DNA of 64,000 nucleotides from Rhodovastum sp963804495 (GTDB lineage: Bacteria > Pseudomonadota > Alphaproteobacteria > Acetobacterales > Acetobacteraceae): contig CAWDQN010000002.1 of NCBI GenBank assembly GCA_963804495.1, forward strand, positions 150,041 to 214,040, given 5' to 3'. Every line of letters begins with the position of its first letter. Position 1 is the stretch's first letter. A model generated the notes under the pieces. That model searched no databases and had not been told where the DNA came from. It saw only the letters and a program-made list of their open reading frames with translations. This document shows positions 52,260-62,274 of the stretch, one piece after another. The translations under genes were made by a program, and so were the position numbers.

Positions 52260-53230
52260 TGCATCGCTGTCCGATTACCTACCAACCCTGTAATGGCAAA
52301 AGGTATTCTCAGGAAGGCCTAAAGCTCTTATCGAAGTCCCTCAAAAATTTGAAGGATTTTCCCTATACCCCTAAAGAACAAATTCAATTAGCCGCTCAGC
52401 TGGCCTCAAAGCTCTCGATTCAGGGTGTGCAACCGAAATTGAGTCTTGTTCTTAGCGTAAAAGAAGAGAGCTTTAAGATTGTGGAGCAAGGGGGACGGTT
52501 CATTCTCAAGCCCCCCCACCATCTATACGAAGAGGTTCCACAAAATGAAGATCTTTCTATGAGGTTAGCCAAGCAGGTAGGTATCGAGGTTCCGCTCCAT
52601 GGAATGATTTACAATATTGACGGTTCCTTGAGTTATTTCATCAAAAGGTTTGACCGCCTTAGAAGCAAAAGAGTGGCTGTGGAAGACTTCTCACAATTGT
52701 TGGGATATTCTAGAGAAACAAAGTATGAATCCAGCATGGAGCAGGTCGTTTCTGTAATTGATAAACACTGTACGTTTCCAGTTTTAGAGAAATTAAAGTT
52801 GTTTAAACTTGTGGTTTTTAATTTTCTTATTGGAAATGAAGATATGCATTTAAAGAATTTTACACTGATCACGAGGGAAAACAAAATAGAGCTCAGTCCG
52901 GCCTATGACCTGTTGAATACTACGATGATTATGAGCGCACAAGAAGAGCTGGCGCTACCCATTAGGGGAAAGAAGAAAAAGCTCACTCGTGCTGACCTGG
53001 TCGATTATTTTGGTGTCACTAGGCTAGGGATACCAGAGCCCGCTCTAGAGAATGAGCTATTGAGGTTTGAGCGGGCATTAGAGGCGTGGGACCGCCTGAT
53101 CACTGACAGCTTTCTTTCAGAGAAGATGCGTAGTCTTTACGGAAAACTGATTGCTGATCGATGGCAGAAAACTGCAAGGCGGCGCAAAGAAGCCTCGGTC
53201 GTAGCTCGTTACTCTTCCTTCTTTTGGTAA
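52259..53230 (+). CDS. hipT: HipT-like Ser/Thr kinase toxin
   Basis: 323 residues, the HipA kinase core without its N-terminal subdomain. Near the start: a CPITYQPC zinc-like pair. The Gly-rich loop region is LSIQGVQPKLSL near residue 60, whose serines are the expected autophosphorylation sites. Catalytic motifs: FNFLIGNEDMHLKNFTLI near residue 190 and LSPAYDLLNT near 217. By analogy with the EPEC system it may phosphorylate a tRNA synthetase, but the target is not known here. The 3' end overlaps a convergent gene by 22 bases. Confidence 0.9.
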   Translation: MHRCPITYQPCNGKRYSQEGLKLLSKSLKNLKDFPYTPKEQIQLAAQLASKLSIQGVQPKLSLVLSVKEESFKIVEQGGRFILKPPHHLYEEVPQNEDLSMRLAKQVGIEVPLHGMIYNIDGSLSYFIKRFDRLRSKRVAVEDFSQLLGYSRETKYESSMEQVVSVIDKHCTFPVLEKLKLFKLVVFNFLIGNEDMHLKNFTLITRENKIELSPAYDLLNTTMIMSAQEELALPIRGKKKKLTRADLVDYFGVTRLGIPEPALENELLRFERALEAWDRLITDSFLSEKMRSLYGKLIADRWQKTARRRKEASVVARYSSFFW

Positions 53231-54474
53231 TGTGGGTTGTAGAAAGTAAAATCAGAAACATAGTAAGTATAAGCCCTGGCCAGTTCCCACAGCATGTACA
53301 TTTGGCCGCGCGGTAGATCTAGATCACTAAACTTCTCTGGGGAATTCATGCAATTTTGTAGCTTAGTTGACAACCACTCACGATATTTGGTTTCATCTTT
53401 GTCTGGACTCCAAAGAGTACTGGCCAAGTTATATATCCTCCCGAGCTGATTGCTATATACAAGGAAATCCTGTAGGGGCATCTCTATGTCTTCTAATAGC
53501 TGTGATATATGGTTAAGAAAGTAGGTCTTTGTTTCCTTGTCGATAAAAGGCTTAAAGGGTGGTTTGCTCGCAAATTTCTGAGCCTCCGCAAGATGGTCAT
53601 GAATTCGTCCGACAAGTAGGTCGCCGCAGGTGGTAAGTAATTCTTGGTCATATTGATCTCGATGATCCAGCATGTAACCTAATAGGTCGACATAAGGGCT
53701 ATTTTTCTCATTGATCATACAATCTAGAAAATCGTGGTAGAGTTCATGAGTCTCCTTGTCCTGATTTCTCTGCGAATGTAGCCGGGAATAGATTTCAGAA
53801 ATCCGATCCGTTTCTTTGGATTGGGTTACCTGTATGGTACGTTCGAGCAGATTGATCATAGGCTTCACGGCTGGGACCTCATCCTCCAGGGATCTAGCGT
53901 CGGACAAAAGATGAGAAGCTTGGATAAACTGATGAATAAAGTCGGCGCTGATTCGGTAGCATGTTGTATCTTGAATTTCATTAGGTTCCGCGCCTGCCAT
54001 TTCATAAAACCCTTTGCCATAAGCAAGGCGGGTGATTTGGCTCAATGCGTGTATGGCCTGGTTATGGCATAATACGCCGTCTTGCGGACAACGTAGTGAA
54101 TCTGCGAAGTCTATTACTTGAACCATTTTCAAGTTGTTTTCGATCTGCCACCGTTTGACAAACTCTAATGATTCAGAACCTCTTAAGCTATCCGTACGAT
54201 TTAGCTCATCCAGATCGCCCGTCTCATTGTAACTATTAGACTCTAGCTCGAGGAAGGGCAGTCCTCGAGGATACCGGACTGAATCTGCCGGATCAAAGAC
54301 CTTGTATCGACTGTTCCTCGTAAGAGTATTATGTTCCTCTTGAATCAGCAGGGGAACACCTCGGAACTCAATAATGCGTTCATTTCTGATTATGTACGTT
54401 GGAGGATTCTCTTCGGCTATAAGACAAGTAGAGTAAATTAAAATGAATATTATTGAAAATCTGTATCTTAACAT
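53209..54474 (-). CDS. Secreted protein of unknown function
   Basis: 421 residues. Signal peptide (FSIIFILIYSTCLIA) followed by a mostly helical, acidic protein with no recognised domain. Six or so cysteines occur singly. The codon use and signal peptide support a real gene; it may be lineage-specific. Convergent with hipT. Confidence 0.7.
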   Translation of the reverse strand: MLRYRFSIIFILIYSTCLIAEENPPTYIIRNERIIEFRGVPLLIQEEHNTLTRNSRYKVFDPADSVRYPRGLPFLELESNSYNETGDLDELNRTDSLRGSESLEFVKRWQIENNLKMVQVIDFADSLRCPQDGVLCHNQAIHALSQITRLAYGKGFYEMAGAEPNEIQDTTCYRISADFIHQFIQASHLLSDARSLEDEVPAVKPMINLLERTIQVTQSKETDRISEIYSRLHSQRNQDKETHELYHDFLDCMINEKNSPYVDLLGYMLDHRDQYDQELLTTCGDLLVGRIHDHLAEAQKFASKPPFKPFIDKETKTYFLNHISQLLEDIEMPLQDFLVYSNQLGRIYNLASTLWSPDKDETKYREWLSTKLQNCMNSPEKFSDLDLPRGQMYMLWELARAYTYYVSDFTFYNPHYQKKEE

Positions 54475-54546
54475 GATGTTCCTGATGTTGGGAAAAAAAC
54501 CTGATTCTAGTTGGGTTAGCGTTATATTGCAAATACTTCGTCCGAT

Positions 54547-54651
54547 GGATATCCCCGAAGGGGATATTTGAACTTAGCCCACCGTTGCGGCTCCTCGGAA
54601 GCTCGTCGCCTTACGGTGGGCTAAGATCAAATACCCCCTTCGTGGGTATAG
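54547..54651. repeat. Long inverted repeat
   Basis: Arms of about 40 bases, 54,547-54,588 and 54,609-54,651, sharing CTTAGCCCACCGT and an internal GAAGGGG-type hairpin. It fills the gap between the secreted-protein gene and the czc operon end, and resembles the other palindromic repeats in this part. Confidence 0.8.
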
Positions 54652-54710
54652 ATGAAGGCAATATTGTATTTCCTGTCAGCCTCGACGGGCTGCCGGATCT
54701 ACTCCGAATC

Positions 54711-57700
54711 TCAGTGAGCACAGTGGGCTTGGCGCCTCTTAGCGCAGGTAACAAACAGGGTGGGGAGCACAAGCAAGGTCAGTAAGGTTGCGCTAAAGAG
54801 GCCACCTATGATTACGGTAGCGAGGGGTTTTTGGATTTCGGCGCCTGTTCCTATGGCGAGTGCCATGGGGAGAAATCCCAGCGAGGTAACAAGTGCTGTC
54901 ATCAGGACGGGGCGCAATCGGGTAATGGCTCCTTCGGCAACAGCCTGCTCCAAAGGTAGTCCCTTTCTCAACAGTTGTCTGATGTAGGTCAGCATCACTA
55001 ATCCATTGAGAACGGCTATTCCCGACAAGGTGATAAACCCTACTGCCGACGAAATGGAAAAGGGCATATCCCTTAGCCATAAGGCCACAATGCCACCCGT
55101 CAACGCCATCGGAACACCGCTAAACACCAATAAGGCATCAACGAGAGATCCCAACGCCGCAAATAACAACAGAAGAATAAGCACAAAGCAAATGGGAAGC
55201 ACGATCGAGAGTCGTTCGCGAGCGGAGACCAGATTCTCAAATTGACCTCCCCAATAAAGCCAATAACCTTTCGGAATCTGCACCTCTGCTTTGATGCGCC
55301 TCTTGGCTTCGGCAACAAATGAGCCTAGGTCATTCCCACGCACATTGGCCTCAACCGATACAAAACGTTTTCCATCTTCTCGACTAATTTCATTGAGCCC
55401 CTCTGACACATGTATGCGCGCTATTTCGCCGAGCGGAATGTGCGGGAAGGTGAGTCCAGCGACGGTTGAAGCTTTACCCCTTGGAAGGGGTATTGGTAAT
55501 CGCTCTAGCGCTTGTAGATCTTCTCTATGTTGCTCAGGTAACCTGACAACCACATTAAAGCGGCGTTCCCCTTCAAAAATCTGTCCGGCAGAGCCTCCAC
55601 CACTGGCTATGGCCACCATATCCAAGGCATCAGAGGCGTTGAGGCCATAGCGGCTGGCCGCTTCGCGATCAATTTTAATGTCTACGACGGGCAGACCTCG
55701 TGTTTGGGAGATGCTGATGTCGTTGGCCCCTGGCACTGTTTTCAACAGGTCTGCAATTTTGCTAGCTACTTGATGCATTTTGTCGAAATCATCTCCAGAG
55801 ATCTTGGCAGCTACTTCACTGCGTACACCGGAAATTAACTCATTAAGGCGCATCTCAATGGGTTGTGTGAACTCATAGGAATTCCCTACTAGAGGCTTTA
55901 AAGCCTCGCGCAATTTGCCAATGAGCTGATCCTTAGGCAATGAGGGGTTGGCCCATACAGGGCGTGGTTTTAGCATCACAAAGGTATTGGATATGTTGGG
56001 AGGCATGGGATCGGTGGCAAACTCCGCTGTTCCAGTTTTTGAATAGGCGTAGGCCACTTCTGGTACTTTGTTTAAGGCTTTTTCGACCTCTTTTTGCATT
56101 TGAGTAGATTGAGTCAAAGAGGTGCTTGGAATGCGCTTTACTTGTAACGCGATATCTTGCTCATCCAAGGTAGGCACAAACTCCTGTCCTATTTGAGTGG
56201 ATAGCAGAAGGAACCCTAACATCAGTGCAGCAGCTACGCTAATGGTGCGAGCCGGGATACGCAATGTTTTTGTGAGCAATTGGCTATACCATTTCTTTGC
56301 CTCGGCCATGATCGCTGCTTCTTTCACGGGTACGCGATCGCTAAGGGACTGTTCAGGAATAAATTGTACATTTGGACTGCGCGAAAGCTCCCGCGGTTGA
56401 ACGATCGGAAACGACCCCATATTATAATATTGGGTCGTTTCCGATCGTTCAACCCCGGGGCTTTGGCGCAATCCAAATGTGCAATTTATTCCTGAACAGT
56501 CCCTAACAAAGAGAGCGATCATCGCAGGCACAAACATGAGAGATAGTAGGAATGCGGAAGCGAGTGCAAAGATGACTGTCATAGCCATGGGATGAAACAT
56601 CCGCCCTTCAATACCTGTGAGAGTCAGTAGCGGAACGTATACAATCATGATAATGGCTTGTCCGTATACGGTGGGCTGTATCATCTCTTTGCTTGCGAGT
56701 AAAACTTCGTCTAAACGCTCCTGCTGACCCAGCGAATGGCCTAGTTCACGTTGCTTAAGCGCCAGTCGACGTAGACAGTTTTCAGTTACGATCACGGCAC
56801 CATCCACAAGCAGGCCAAAATCGATGGCGCCGAGACTCATCAGGTTCCCGCTGATGTTAGTTTGTATCATTCCAATAGCGGCCATTAACATAGAAAATGG
56901 GATGACTAATGCAGTGATCAATGCGGCTCTGAACTGTCCTAGAAAAAGAAACAGCACGGCGATAACGAGCACTGCGCCCTCGCTTAGGCTCAAAGCCACG
57001 GTTTGTATCGTGGAGTCTACTAACTTGGTGCGGTTCAGCACGGGCACTGCTTGAATATCTGGTGGAAGGGTGTGATTGATCTCTTGCAGTCGTTGATCCA
57101 CAGCAACGGCTACGGTACGGCTGTTAGCCCCAATGAGCATTAAAGCCGTGCCTATAACAACCTCTCGACCATCTTTGGTGGCACTGCCCGTTCTCATTTC
57201 GCGGCCCATACGTACTTGCGCCACGTCACGAACACGCACGGGCACTCCATTCTGCATGGTAATGATCATATTCTCAATTTCAGAGGGGTTTTCTATCCGC
57301 TCTTCAGCCTTCAATAAAAACGCTTCTCCATTCCGCTCAATATGGCCTGGAGCTATGCTGACGTTATTGCGAAGCAGTACTTCTTTAAGATCATTCAAGC
57401 TTAATCCTAGACCGATCATGGCTTCCAAATTTGGCTCTACATCATATTGCCGTACAAAGCCACCGATTGAATCGACTCCGGCTAATCCTGGCACTCTCTT
57501 AAGCTGCGGTCGAACAATCCAGTCCTGAACGGTACGTAGGTAGGACGCCTTCTGTAAATCCGAAACCAGCCGTTGTCTTTCCGGGGTCAAATAGCTTCCA
57601 TCCGACTGCCAGCCGGATCGACCGTCACGCAGAGCAGCACCGACTCCATCGGGGTGAATGAAATCTACCGTCCACATATAGATCTCACCTAATCCCGTTG

Positions 57701-58094
57701 AGATAGGTCCCATCTGTGGTTCCGCACCGGCCGGTAGTTCTTTCACTAATTGGCTGAGATGCTCATTGATCTGTTGACGAGCGAAATAGAGGCTCACGCT
57801 CTCATCGAATACGGCGGTGACCTGTGAGAATCCATTCCGAGTGATCGAGCGCGTCTCTTTTAATCCGGGAATTCCAGTTAGGGCCGATTCGATCGGATAG
57901 GTAACCCGTTTTTCCATCTGCGTTGGAGAGTACCCTTGGAGAGTCGTATTGATTTGCACCTGGTTCGGGGTGATATCTGGAACGGCATCGATCGAAAGGT
58001 GGGTAAGAGAATAGGCCCCATACCCGCATACCAATAGCGTAAAGATAACGACTGCCAAAGGGTGCTTTAGGGAAAAGCGAAGGAGGTTTTCCAT
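54711..58094 (-). CDS. czcA: Heavy-metal RND efflux pump, CzcA/CusA family, with in-frame insert
   Basis: 1,127 residues, about 54 longer than usual. Inner-membrane pump exporting divalent or monovalent metal ions by proton antiport. The family signature DFGLLVDGAVIVTEN is near residue 415; twelve membrane helices and two large periplasmic domains are present. Residues about 531-584 (DCSGINCTFGL ... IPEQSLS) are encoded by a 159-base palindromic element inserted in frame with a TTA target duplication; removing it restores LFVSDRVPVKE. Czc and Cus type cannot be separated safely. Last gene of the operon. Confidence 0.9.
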   Translation of the reverse strand: MENLLRFSLKHPLAVVIFTLLVCGYGAYSLTHLSIDAVPDITPNQVQINTTLQGYSPTQMEKRVTYPIESALTGIPGLKETRSITRNGFSQVTAVFDESVSLYFARQQINEHLSQLVKELPAGAEPQMGPISTGLGEIYMWTVDFIHPDGVGAALRDGRSGWQSDGSYLTPERQRLVSDLQKASYLRTVQDWIVRPQLKRVPGLAGVDSIGGFVRQYDVEPNLEAMIGLGLSLNDLKEVLLRNNVSIAPGHIERNGEAFLLKAEERIENPSEIENMIITMQNGVPVRVRDVAQVRMGREMRTGSATKDGREVVIGTALMLIGANSRTVAVAVDQRLQEINHTLPPDIQAVPVLNRTKLVDSTIQTVALSLSEGAVLVIAVLFLFLGQFRAALITALVIPFSMLMAAIGMIQTNISGNLMSLGAIDFGLLVDGAVIVTENCLRRLALKQRELGHSLGQQERLDEVLLASKEMIQPTVYGQAIIMIVYVPLLTLTGIEGRMFHPMAMTVIFALASAFLLSLMFVPAMIALFVRDCSGINCTFGLRQSPGVERSETTQYYNMGSFPIVQPRELSRSPNVQFIPEQSLSDRVPVKEAAIMAEAKKWYSQLLTKTLRIPARTISVAAALMLGFLLLSTQIGQEFVPTLDEQDIALQVKRIPSTSLTQSTQMQKEVEKALNKVPEVAYAYSKTGTAEFATDPMPPNISNTFVMLKPRPVWANPSLPKDQLIGKLREALKPLVGNSYEFTQPIEMRLNELISGVRSEVAAKISGDDFDKMHQVASKIADLLKTVPGANDISISQTRGLPVVDIKIDREAASRYGLNASDALDMVAIASGGGSAGQIFEGERRFNVVVRLPEQHREDLQALERLPIPLPRGKASTVAGLTFPHIPLGEIARIHVSEGLNEISREDGKRFVSVEANVRGNDLGSFVAEAKRRIKAEVQIPKGYWLYWGGQFENLVSARERLSIVLPICFVLILLLLFAALGSLVDALLVFSGVPMALTGGIVALWLRDMPFSISSAVGFITLSGIAVLNGLVMLTYIRQLLRKGLPLEQAVAEGAITRLRPVLMTALVTSLGFLPMALAIGTGAEIQKPLATVIIGGLFSATLLTLLVLPTLFVTCAKRRQAHCAH
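56342..56506. mobile_element. Palindromic MITE-like element inside czcA
   Basis: Element 56,345-56,503 (159 bases), a near-perfect palindrome with arms of about 75 bases, ends GGGACTGTTCAGGAATAAAT, flanked by direct TAA (TTA on the coding strand). Ends and 3-base duplication resemble IS5-family elements. Insert plus duplication is 162 bases, exactly 54 codons, without a stop in the czcA frame. Confidence 0.85.
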
Positions 58095-58096
58095 AG

Positions 58097-59266
58097 TTAA
58101 TCATCCTCTACGGAATCTTTGCCCAATTCTGCTTTCAGGAGAAAGGTTTGTCCGGCGGCATAGAGTTCACCGGGTTCTAGGCCTTTTAGGATCTCTGTGG
58201 CATGGCCATCGGATTGGCCGATTTTTACTACCCTTTTTTCAAATCCATCAGGGCTTTTCACAAAGACTACCTGTTCCCCCTGGATATTCTGCAAGGCACT
58301 ATTGGGTATTAAGACGGGGACGAGAGTGTCCTGAAGGCGTACCTTCACCTGGGCTACGGTGCCGGGGCGCCATAAGCCATCGCGATTGTTAATAGCGATG
58401 ATTCCGGTTGCCGTAATGCAAAAGTCGGCAATCATCGGGCTGATAAAGGTTACCTCACCCTCTGCCTTCAGGGCCTTTAGAGGGATTTCAACCGTAGCTT
58501 TCTGTCCTTTCTTTAGGGTATATAGATCTTTTGGAAACACGGCGATTTCTACTAGGACTTCGCTCAGATCGGCCACTTGAAAGATGGTCGCTGTGGGTTC
58601 TACAACGGTTCCTCGAACGAGATTCCGACTAACGACAATCCCATCCATAGGACTGTGAATTTCGTAGCGAAGTAGGTTAGGGTTATCATCGGCGATCAAA
58701 TTGGCAATATCTTTATCGCTGAGACCAAAGCTCTGGAGCTTGTAGCGGGCCAGTTTTAGATCGATGCGGGATTGCTCATAGGCAGCTTTGGCGGTTAGGT
58801 GTTCTTGCTCTGCCGTGATTTTTTTCTCTGCCAGCCCGGCTTCTTGCTGAAGCAAAGTGGCCGCCAAGCGTTCTTTAGCAAAGGTGGCCAAGTAATTAGC
58901 CGCAGCCTCCGCCATCTCCTGACTCTCTAATACAGCCAGCAGATCACCCGTTTTTACAGAGTCTCCGCTTCCTTTATGGACCTCTGCGACATAGCCGTGA
59001 ACCTCCGGTAAAACGTGGATATGTTTGTCTGAATCTATTTTTACCCTTCCTGGCGTGTGGAGAGTGAACACCAACTGACCGGGGCCGGCGGACCGAATTT
59101 CGAGGCCATTCGCGGCGATCTGCTCCTCGGTGATTTTCACCGACGTTTGCTCCTTAACGGCAACGACAGGCTCTCTATGAGCTTGTTGAGCGCGCCGCCA
59201 GACGACAAGGCCGATAATCAACAGGATGAGGAAACAAATAGCCAACAGTCGTTTGTAGTGCTTCAT
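58097..59266 (-). CDS. czcB: Membrane fusion protein, CzcB/CusB family
   Basis: 389 residues. N-terminal membrane anchor (LLAICFLILLIIGLVVW), barrel-sandwich hybrid (VHGYVAEVHKGSGDSVKTGDLLAVLES), an alpha-hairpin about 120-215, and beta-barrel and membrane-proximal domains. It links the RND pump to the outer-membrane channel. Overlaps czcC by 4 bases and lies 2 bases from czcA. Confidence 0.92.
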   Translation of the reverse strand: MKHYKRLLAICFLILLIIGLVVWRRAQQAHREPVVAVKEQTSVKITEEQIAANGLEIRSAGPGQLVFTLHTPGRVKIDSDKHIHVLPEVHGYVAEVHKGSGDSVKTGDLLAVLESQEMAEAAANYLATFAKERLAATLLQQEAGLAEKKITAEQEHLTAKAAYEQSRIDLKLARYKLQSFGLSDKDIANLIADDNPNLLRYEIHSPMDGIVVSRNLVRGTVVEPTATIFQVADLSEVLVEIAVFPKDLYTLKKGQKATVEIPLKALKAEGEVTFISPMIADFCITATGIIAINNRDGLWRPGTVAQVKVRLQDTLVPVLIPNSALQNIQGEQVVFVKSPDGFEKRVVKIGQSDGHATEILKGLEPGELYAAGQTFLLKAELGKDSVEDD

Positions 59267-60507
59267 GATCCTTCACCTTGGGTTACCAGATATTCCAGAT
59301 CTGCCTTGCTTATATGATACTTCAAGACGGCCTGAATGTACTTATCTCTTACCTCAAACAGGGTACGTTGCGAATCGAGCATATCGAGATACTGGAACTT
59401 TCCTCGCTGATACCCCTCCTTCGCCAGTTCAAAGGAGGTTTCCGATACAGCAAGGGCCATATCTTTGAGAAGCTGAACTTCCCGATAGGCCTTCACCACC
59501 TCCTGATGCGCTATCGCCTGCTTATTGTAAAGCAAGGAGCGTCTCAAATTGCATAATTCGCAGAGCCTTACCTTCTCACTTTTAGCTCGATAAATATTAC
59601 CCTGATTCAAATCCCATACAGGAATTGGCACAGTTAAACCAAACGCCACGGCACGATCATCAGGACGCTCGGCTGTTTCCACACCCAAAGTAAATGTGAC
59701 GTCAGGAATGCGAGCGGCGCGTTGATGGCGCAACTGGCTTTGAGCTGCTAAATAGCGATAGTAGGCGGCTCGATATTCGGGGTGTTGGTCCAGCTTAGCG
59801 CAGCATAGCTCAAGCGAAGGAGGCTCCTGAACCTCGTAGAAAGCAAATTCTAGACGATCAAAATCAGGGCAGGCAGCCCCCCACGAGAGCGCAAGCACCT
59901 CTTTGGTGGAAAAGTACTCTAGCTGTGCCTTCTGTAAATCCACCTCAGCCAACGCAAGCTCAACCTTGGCCTTATTCGTCTGTATGCCAGACCCCTTGCC
60001 GGCTTCAGATACATCCATCACCGTACTCAGCGCTGATTCGGCAATTTGCTTTCGCAATTTTGCCAGCTCAAGCGCTTCCTGTGCTGCGACAGCCAGAGCA
60101 AAAGCTCGTACGAATTGATTCAGCACAGATAAACGAACCCGCTCATGCCATGTGCAAGCAGCATAGTATTCGTACAGCGCCGCCCTTTGCTTAGACCAAC
60201 GCTTAGGCATCCATTCGACCGTTTGCGAAATCTCATACACCGTGTTTTTAAACGACACGTTTATATCGTCAGCGGTATTGTTGACATTCAGACCAAATTC
60301 CGGATTCGGATAGAGGCGTGTCTGCATCCAATCTCCCGCAAACTTTTGTGCCTCAGCTGCTGCGATTTGCAGCTCTGGAGAATACTCCAGCGTACGCTGC
60401 ATCGCATCCTCAAATCTCAATGCCTGCGCACCAAACAGCGAGGTAGTGATCAGAAGGCAGCAAATTAGGTAAGTACAATTCATGAGCTTTGCAAAAGCCT
60501 CTATCAT
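59263..60507 (-). CDS. czcC: Outer-membrane efflux channel, CzcC/TolC-like
   Basis: 414 residues. Signal peptide (LMNCTYLICCLLITTSLFGAQA) then two outer-membrane-factor repeats with long coiled helices (YPNPEFGLNVNNTADD; SFELAKEGYQRGKFQYLDMLDSQRTL). First gene of czcCBA. ATG at 60507 has AAGG upstream; ATGs at 60531 and 60483 are alternatives. Confidence 0.9.
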   Translation of the reverse strand: MIEAFAKLMNCTYLICCLLITTSLFGAQALRFEDAMQRTLEYSPELQIAAAEAQKFAGDWMQTRLYPNPEFGLNVNNTADDINVSFKNTVYEISQTVEWMPKRWSKQRAALYEYYAACTWHERVRLSVLNQFVRAFALAVAAQEALELAKLRKQIAESALSTVMDVSEAGKGSGIQTNKAKVELALAEVDLQKAQLEYFSTKEVLALSWGAACPDFDRLEFAFYEVQEPPSLELCCAKLDQHPEYRAAYYRYLAAQSQLRHQRAARIPDVTFTLGVETAERPDDRAVAFGLTVPIPVWDLNQGNIYRAKSEKVRLCELCNLRRSLLYNKQAIAHQEVVKAYREVQLLKDMALAVSETSFELAKEGYQRGKFQYLDMLDSQRTLFEVRDKYIQAVLKYHISKADLEYLVTQGEGS

Positions 60508-60552
60508 TGTCAGCCTTGTAGAAGATTCCATTTTTACGGTATCTCAGCTTTC

Positions 60553-61305
60553 ATGAACACGCAATTTAAAATTATCATTCCATCCTGGAATAGCATTGCC
60601 TATCTACCAAGAACGATCGCATCTATAGAAGCGCAGACGTATAGAAATTTTCAAGTTTGTCTTATAGATGATCACTCCGCCCTTAAAGAACAGCGAGACC
60701 TTATCGTAAAGACCTGTGAACATGATCATTGGGACTACATCTTGCATGACACAAACCTCGGGCCTCTTGCCGGTATCATTGAGGCGGTCAAATTATTGAA
60801 ATGCCAAGACCCCGACGTAATCCTCATCGTAGATGGCGACGATTGGCTATACAGTGCGAACGCTCTTGCCAAGTTGAATCAAGTCTATTCCGAGAATGAT
60901 GTCTATCTCACTTGGGGATCATTTGAAACCTACCCACCGGGCGATCGGTTGATGAACTATGCTGCCGCCGTTGAGCCCACCATCATCCATCAAAAGCTCT
61001 ACAGACTTGTTACAGACGTGTTTGGACACCCGCGGACGTTTAAATACCGCCTTTTTCGTGAAATCAAAGATGAAGATCTCCGAGACCCCAATACAGGTCA
61101 ATATTTTCGCGTGAGCGGAGATAAGGCCCTTCTCTATCCCATGCTTGAAATGGCTGGTGACAAGGTAATGTTTATTAATGAAGTGCTATATGTATATAAC
61201 ATAGATAATCCATTAAACGACTTCAAAATTAACCGTCCAGAACAAATAGAGGCCACCGCCTATTTACGTAGTCGACCGTCTTACGAGACGCTCGATTTGC
61301 CATAA
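60553..61305 (+). CDS. Glycosyltransferase family 2
   Basis: 250 residues, GT-A fold. IIIPSWNSIAYLPRTIASIEAQTYRNF at the N-terminus binds the nucleotide sugar; LIVDGDDWLY near residue 98 holds the metal-binding D-x-D. Sugar and acceptor unknown. Divergent from the efflux operon with 45 bases between. Confidence 0.88.
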   Translation: MNTQFKIIIPSWNSIAYLPRTIASIEAQTYRNFQVCLIDDHSALKEQRDLIVKTCEHDHWDYILHDTNLGPLAGIIEAVKLLKCQDPDVILIVDGDDWLYSANALAKLNQVYSENDVYLTWGSFETYPPGDRLMNYAAAVEPTIIHQKLYRLVTDVFGHPRTFKYRLFREIKDEDLRDPNTGQYFRVSGDKALLYPMLEMAGDKVMFINEVLYVYNIDNPLNDFKINRPEQIEATAYLRSRPSYETLDLP

Positions 61306-61359
61306 AAGGAGGCGGTGCTGCATAGTGATCAACTTATACTATGAAAAAAGGGACTTTTT

Positions 61360-62274
61360 ATGGCTTTTCCCCCTTCAATCTCGCTAGGTATTACAAGTAT
61401 ATCAAATCCATTTAGAGGCGTGTTACTTGATGCCTACGGTGTTTTTTGGGGTGGCAATGATTGCGGTCTTTTCCCAGGAGCAAAAGAGGGCATGGAAAAA
61501 CTGGTGTCAAATGGTAAGATCGTTGGTATTTTATCAAATTCTACTCAGTTAGCGGCTAGGGAAATAGATAAATTACAACTACGAGGTCTTGTCCAGGGCC
61601 AGCATTTTCATTTTTTAATTACTTCAGGAGAGGTGGCTAGAAGTATTTTTCTTAATGAAACAATCCCTTTTGAGACCCCGAACAAGAAGTTTTGGCTGTT
61701 TGGTGGAGCGCACCCTAAATTTGCTTCTCATGAGGCGATTTTTCAAGGAACTCTTTACGGCGAAACACTGGATATTGAAGAGGCTGATTTTATCTACATT
61801 TCCATTCCTCATATTGATGGCAACGACCAGACGGACCCTGAGCTATTTAGACCCGCTATTCAGCAATTAGTGAGCAGAAATTTGCCGATGGTTTGTCCTA
61901 ACCCTGATCAATTTGCGCATGAAGGAAAGCCTTCAAGAGCCGTTGTAAGGCAAGGCACCATTGCAAAGATATATGAAGAATTGGGCGGCCAAGTATATTA
62001 CATTGGAAAGCCGCATGACAAGGCTTATGCGGTCGCTATGAGTCAGTTTGAGAAATATAACTGTCCTAACCGTTCGGAAGTTTTAATGGTTGGGGATACA
62101 CCGGAGACGGATATTCGAGGGGCTCGTCTTTTTGGAATGAAGTCTTCATTGGTTACACAAACTGGCATCATGGGCGACAGGGTTGTTCACAGTGGATTAG
62201 AAGAGGCGCTGAAAAAACTTGATACCGATGATTCACCTGATTACCTTATTGAGCGGTTAATAGATGACCTTTGA
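61360..62274 (+). CDS. HAD-superfamily IIA hydrolase, NagD-like
   Basis: 304 residues. Motif I is LLDAYGVFWGG near residue 27, with Tyr in place of the usual second Asp, as in a subset of the IIA group; motif II is ILSNST; motif III/IV is GKPHDKAYAVA and MVGDTPETDIRGAR. Probably a phosphatase for a small metabolite. It overlaps the HIT gene by 11 bases. Confidence 0.87.
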   Translation: MAFPPSISLGITSISNPFRGVLLDAYGVFWGGNDCGLFPGAKEGMEKLVSNGKIVGILSNSTQLAAREIDKLQLRGLVQGQHFHFLITSGEVARSIFLNETIPFETPNKKFWLFGGAHPKFASHEAIFQGTLYGETLDIEEADFIYISIPHIDGNDQTDPELFRPAIQQLVSRNLPMVCPNPDQFAHEGKPSRAVVRQGTIAKIYEELGGQVYYIGKPHDKAYAVAMSQFEKYNCPNRSEVLMVGDTPETDIRGARLFGMKSSLVTQTGIMGDRVVHSGLEEALKKLDTDDSPDYLIERLIDDL

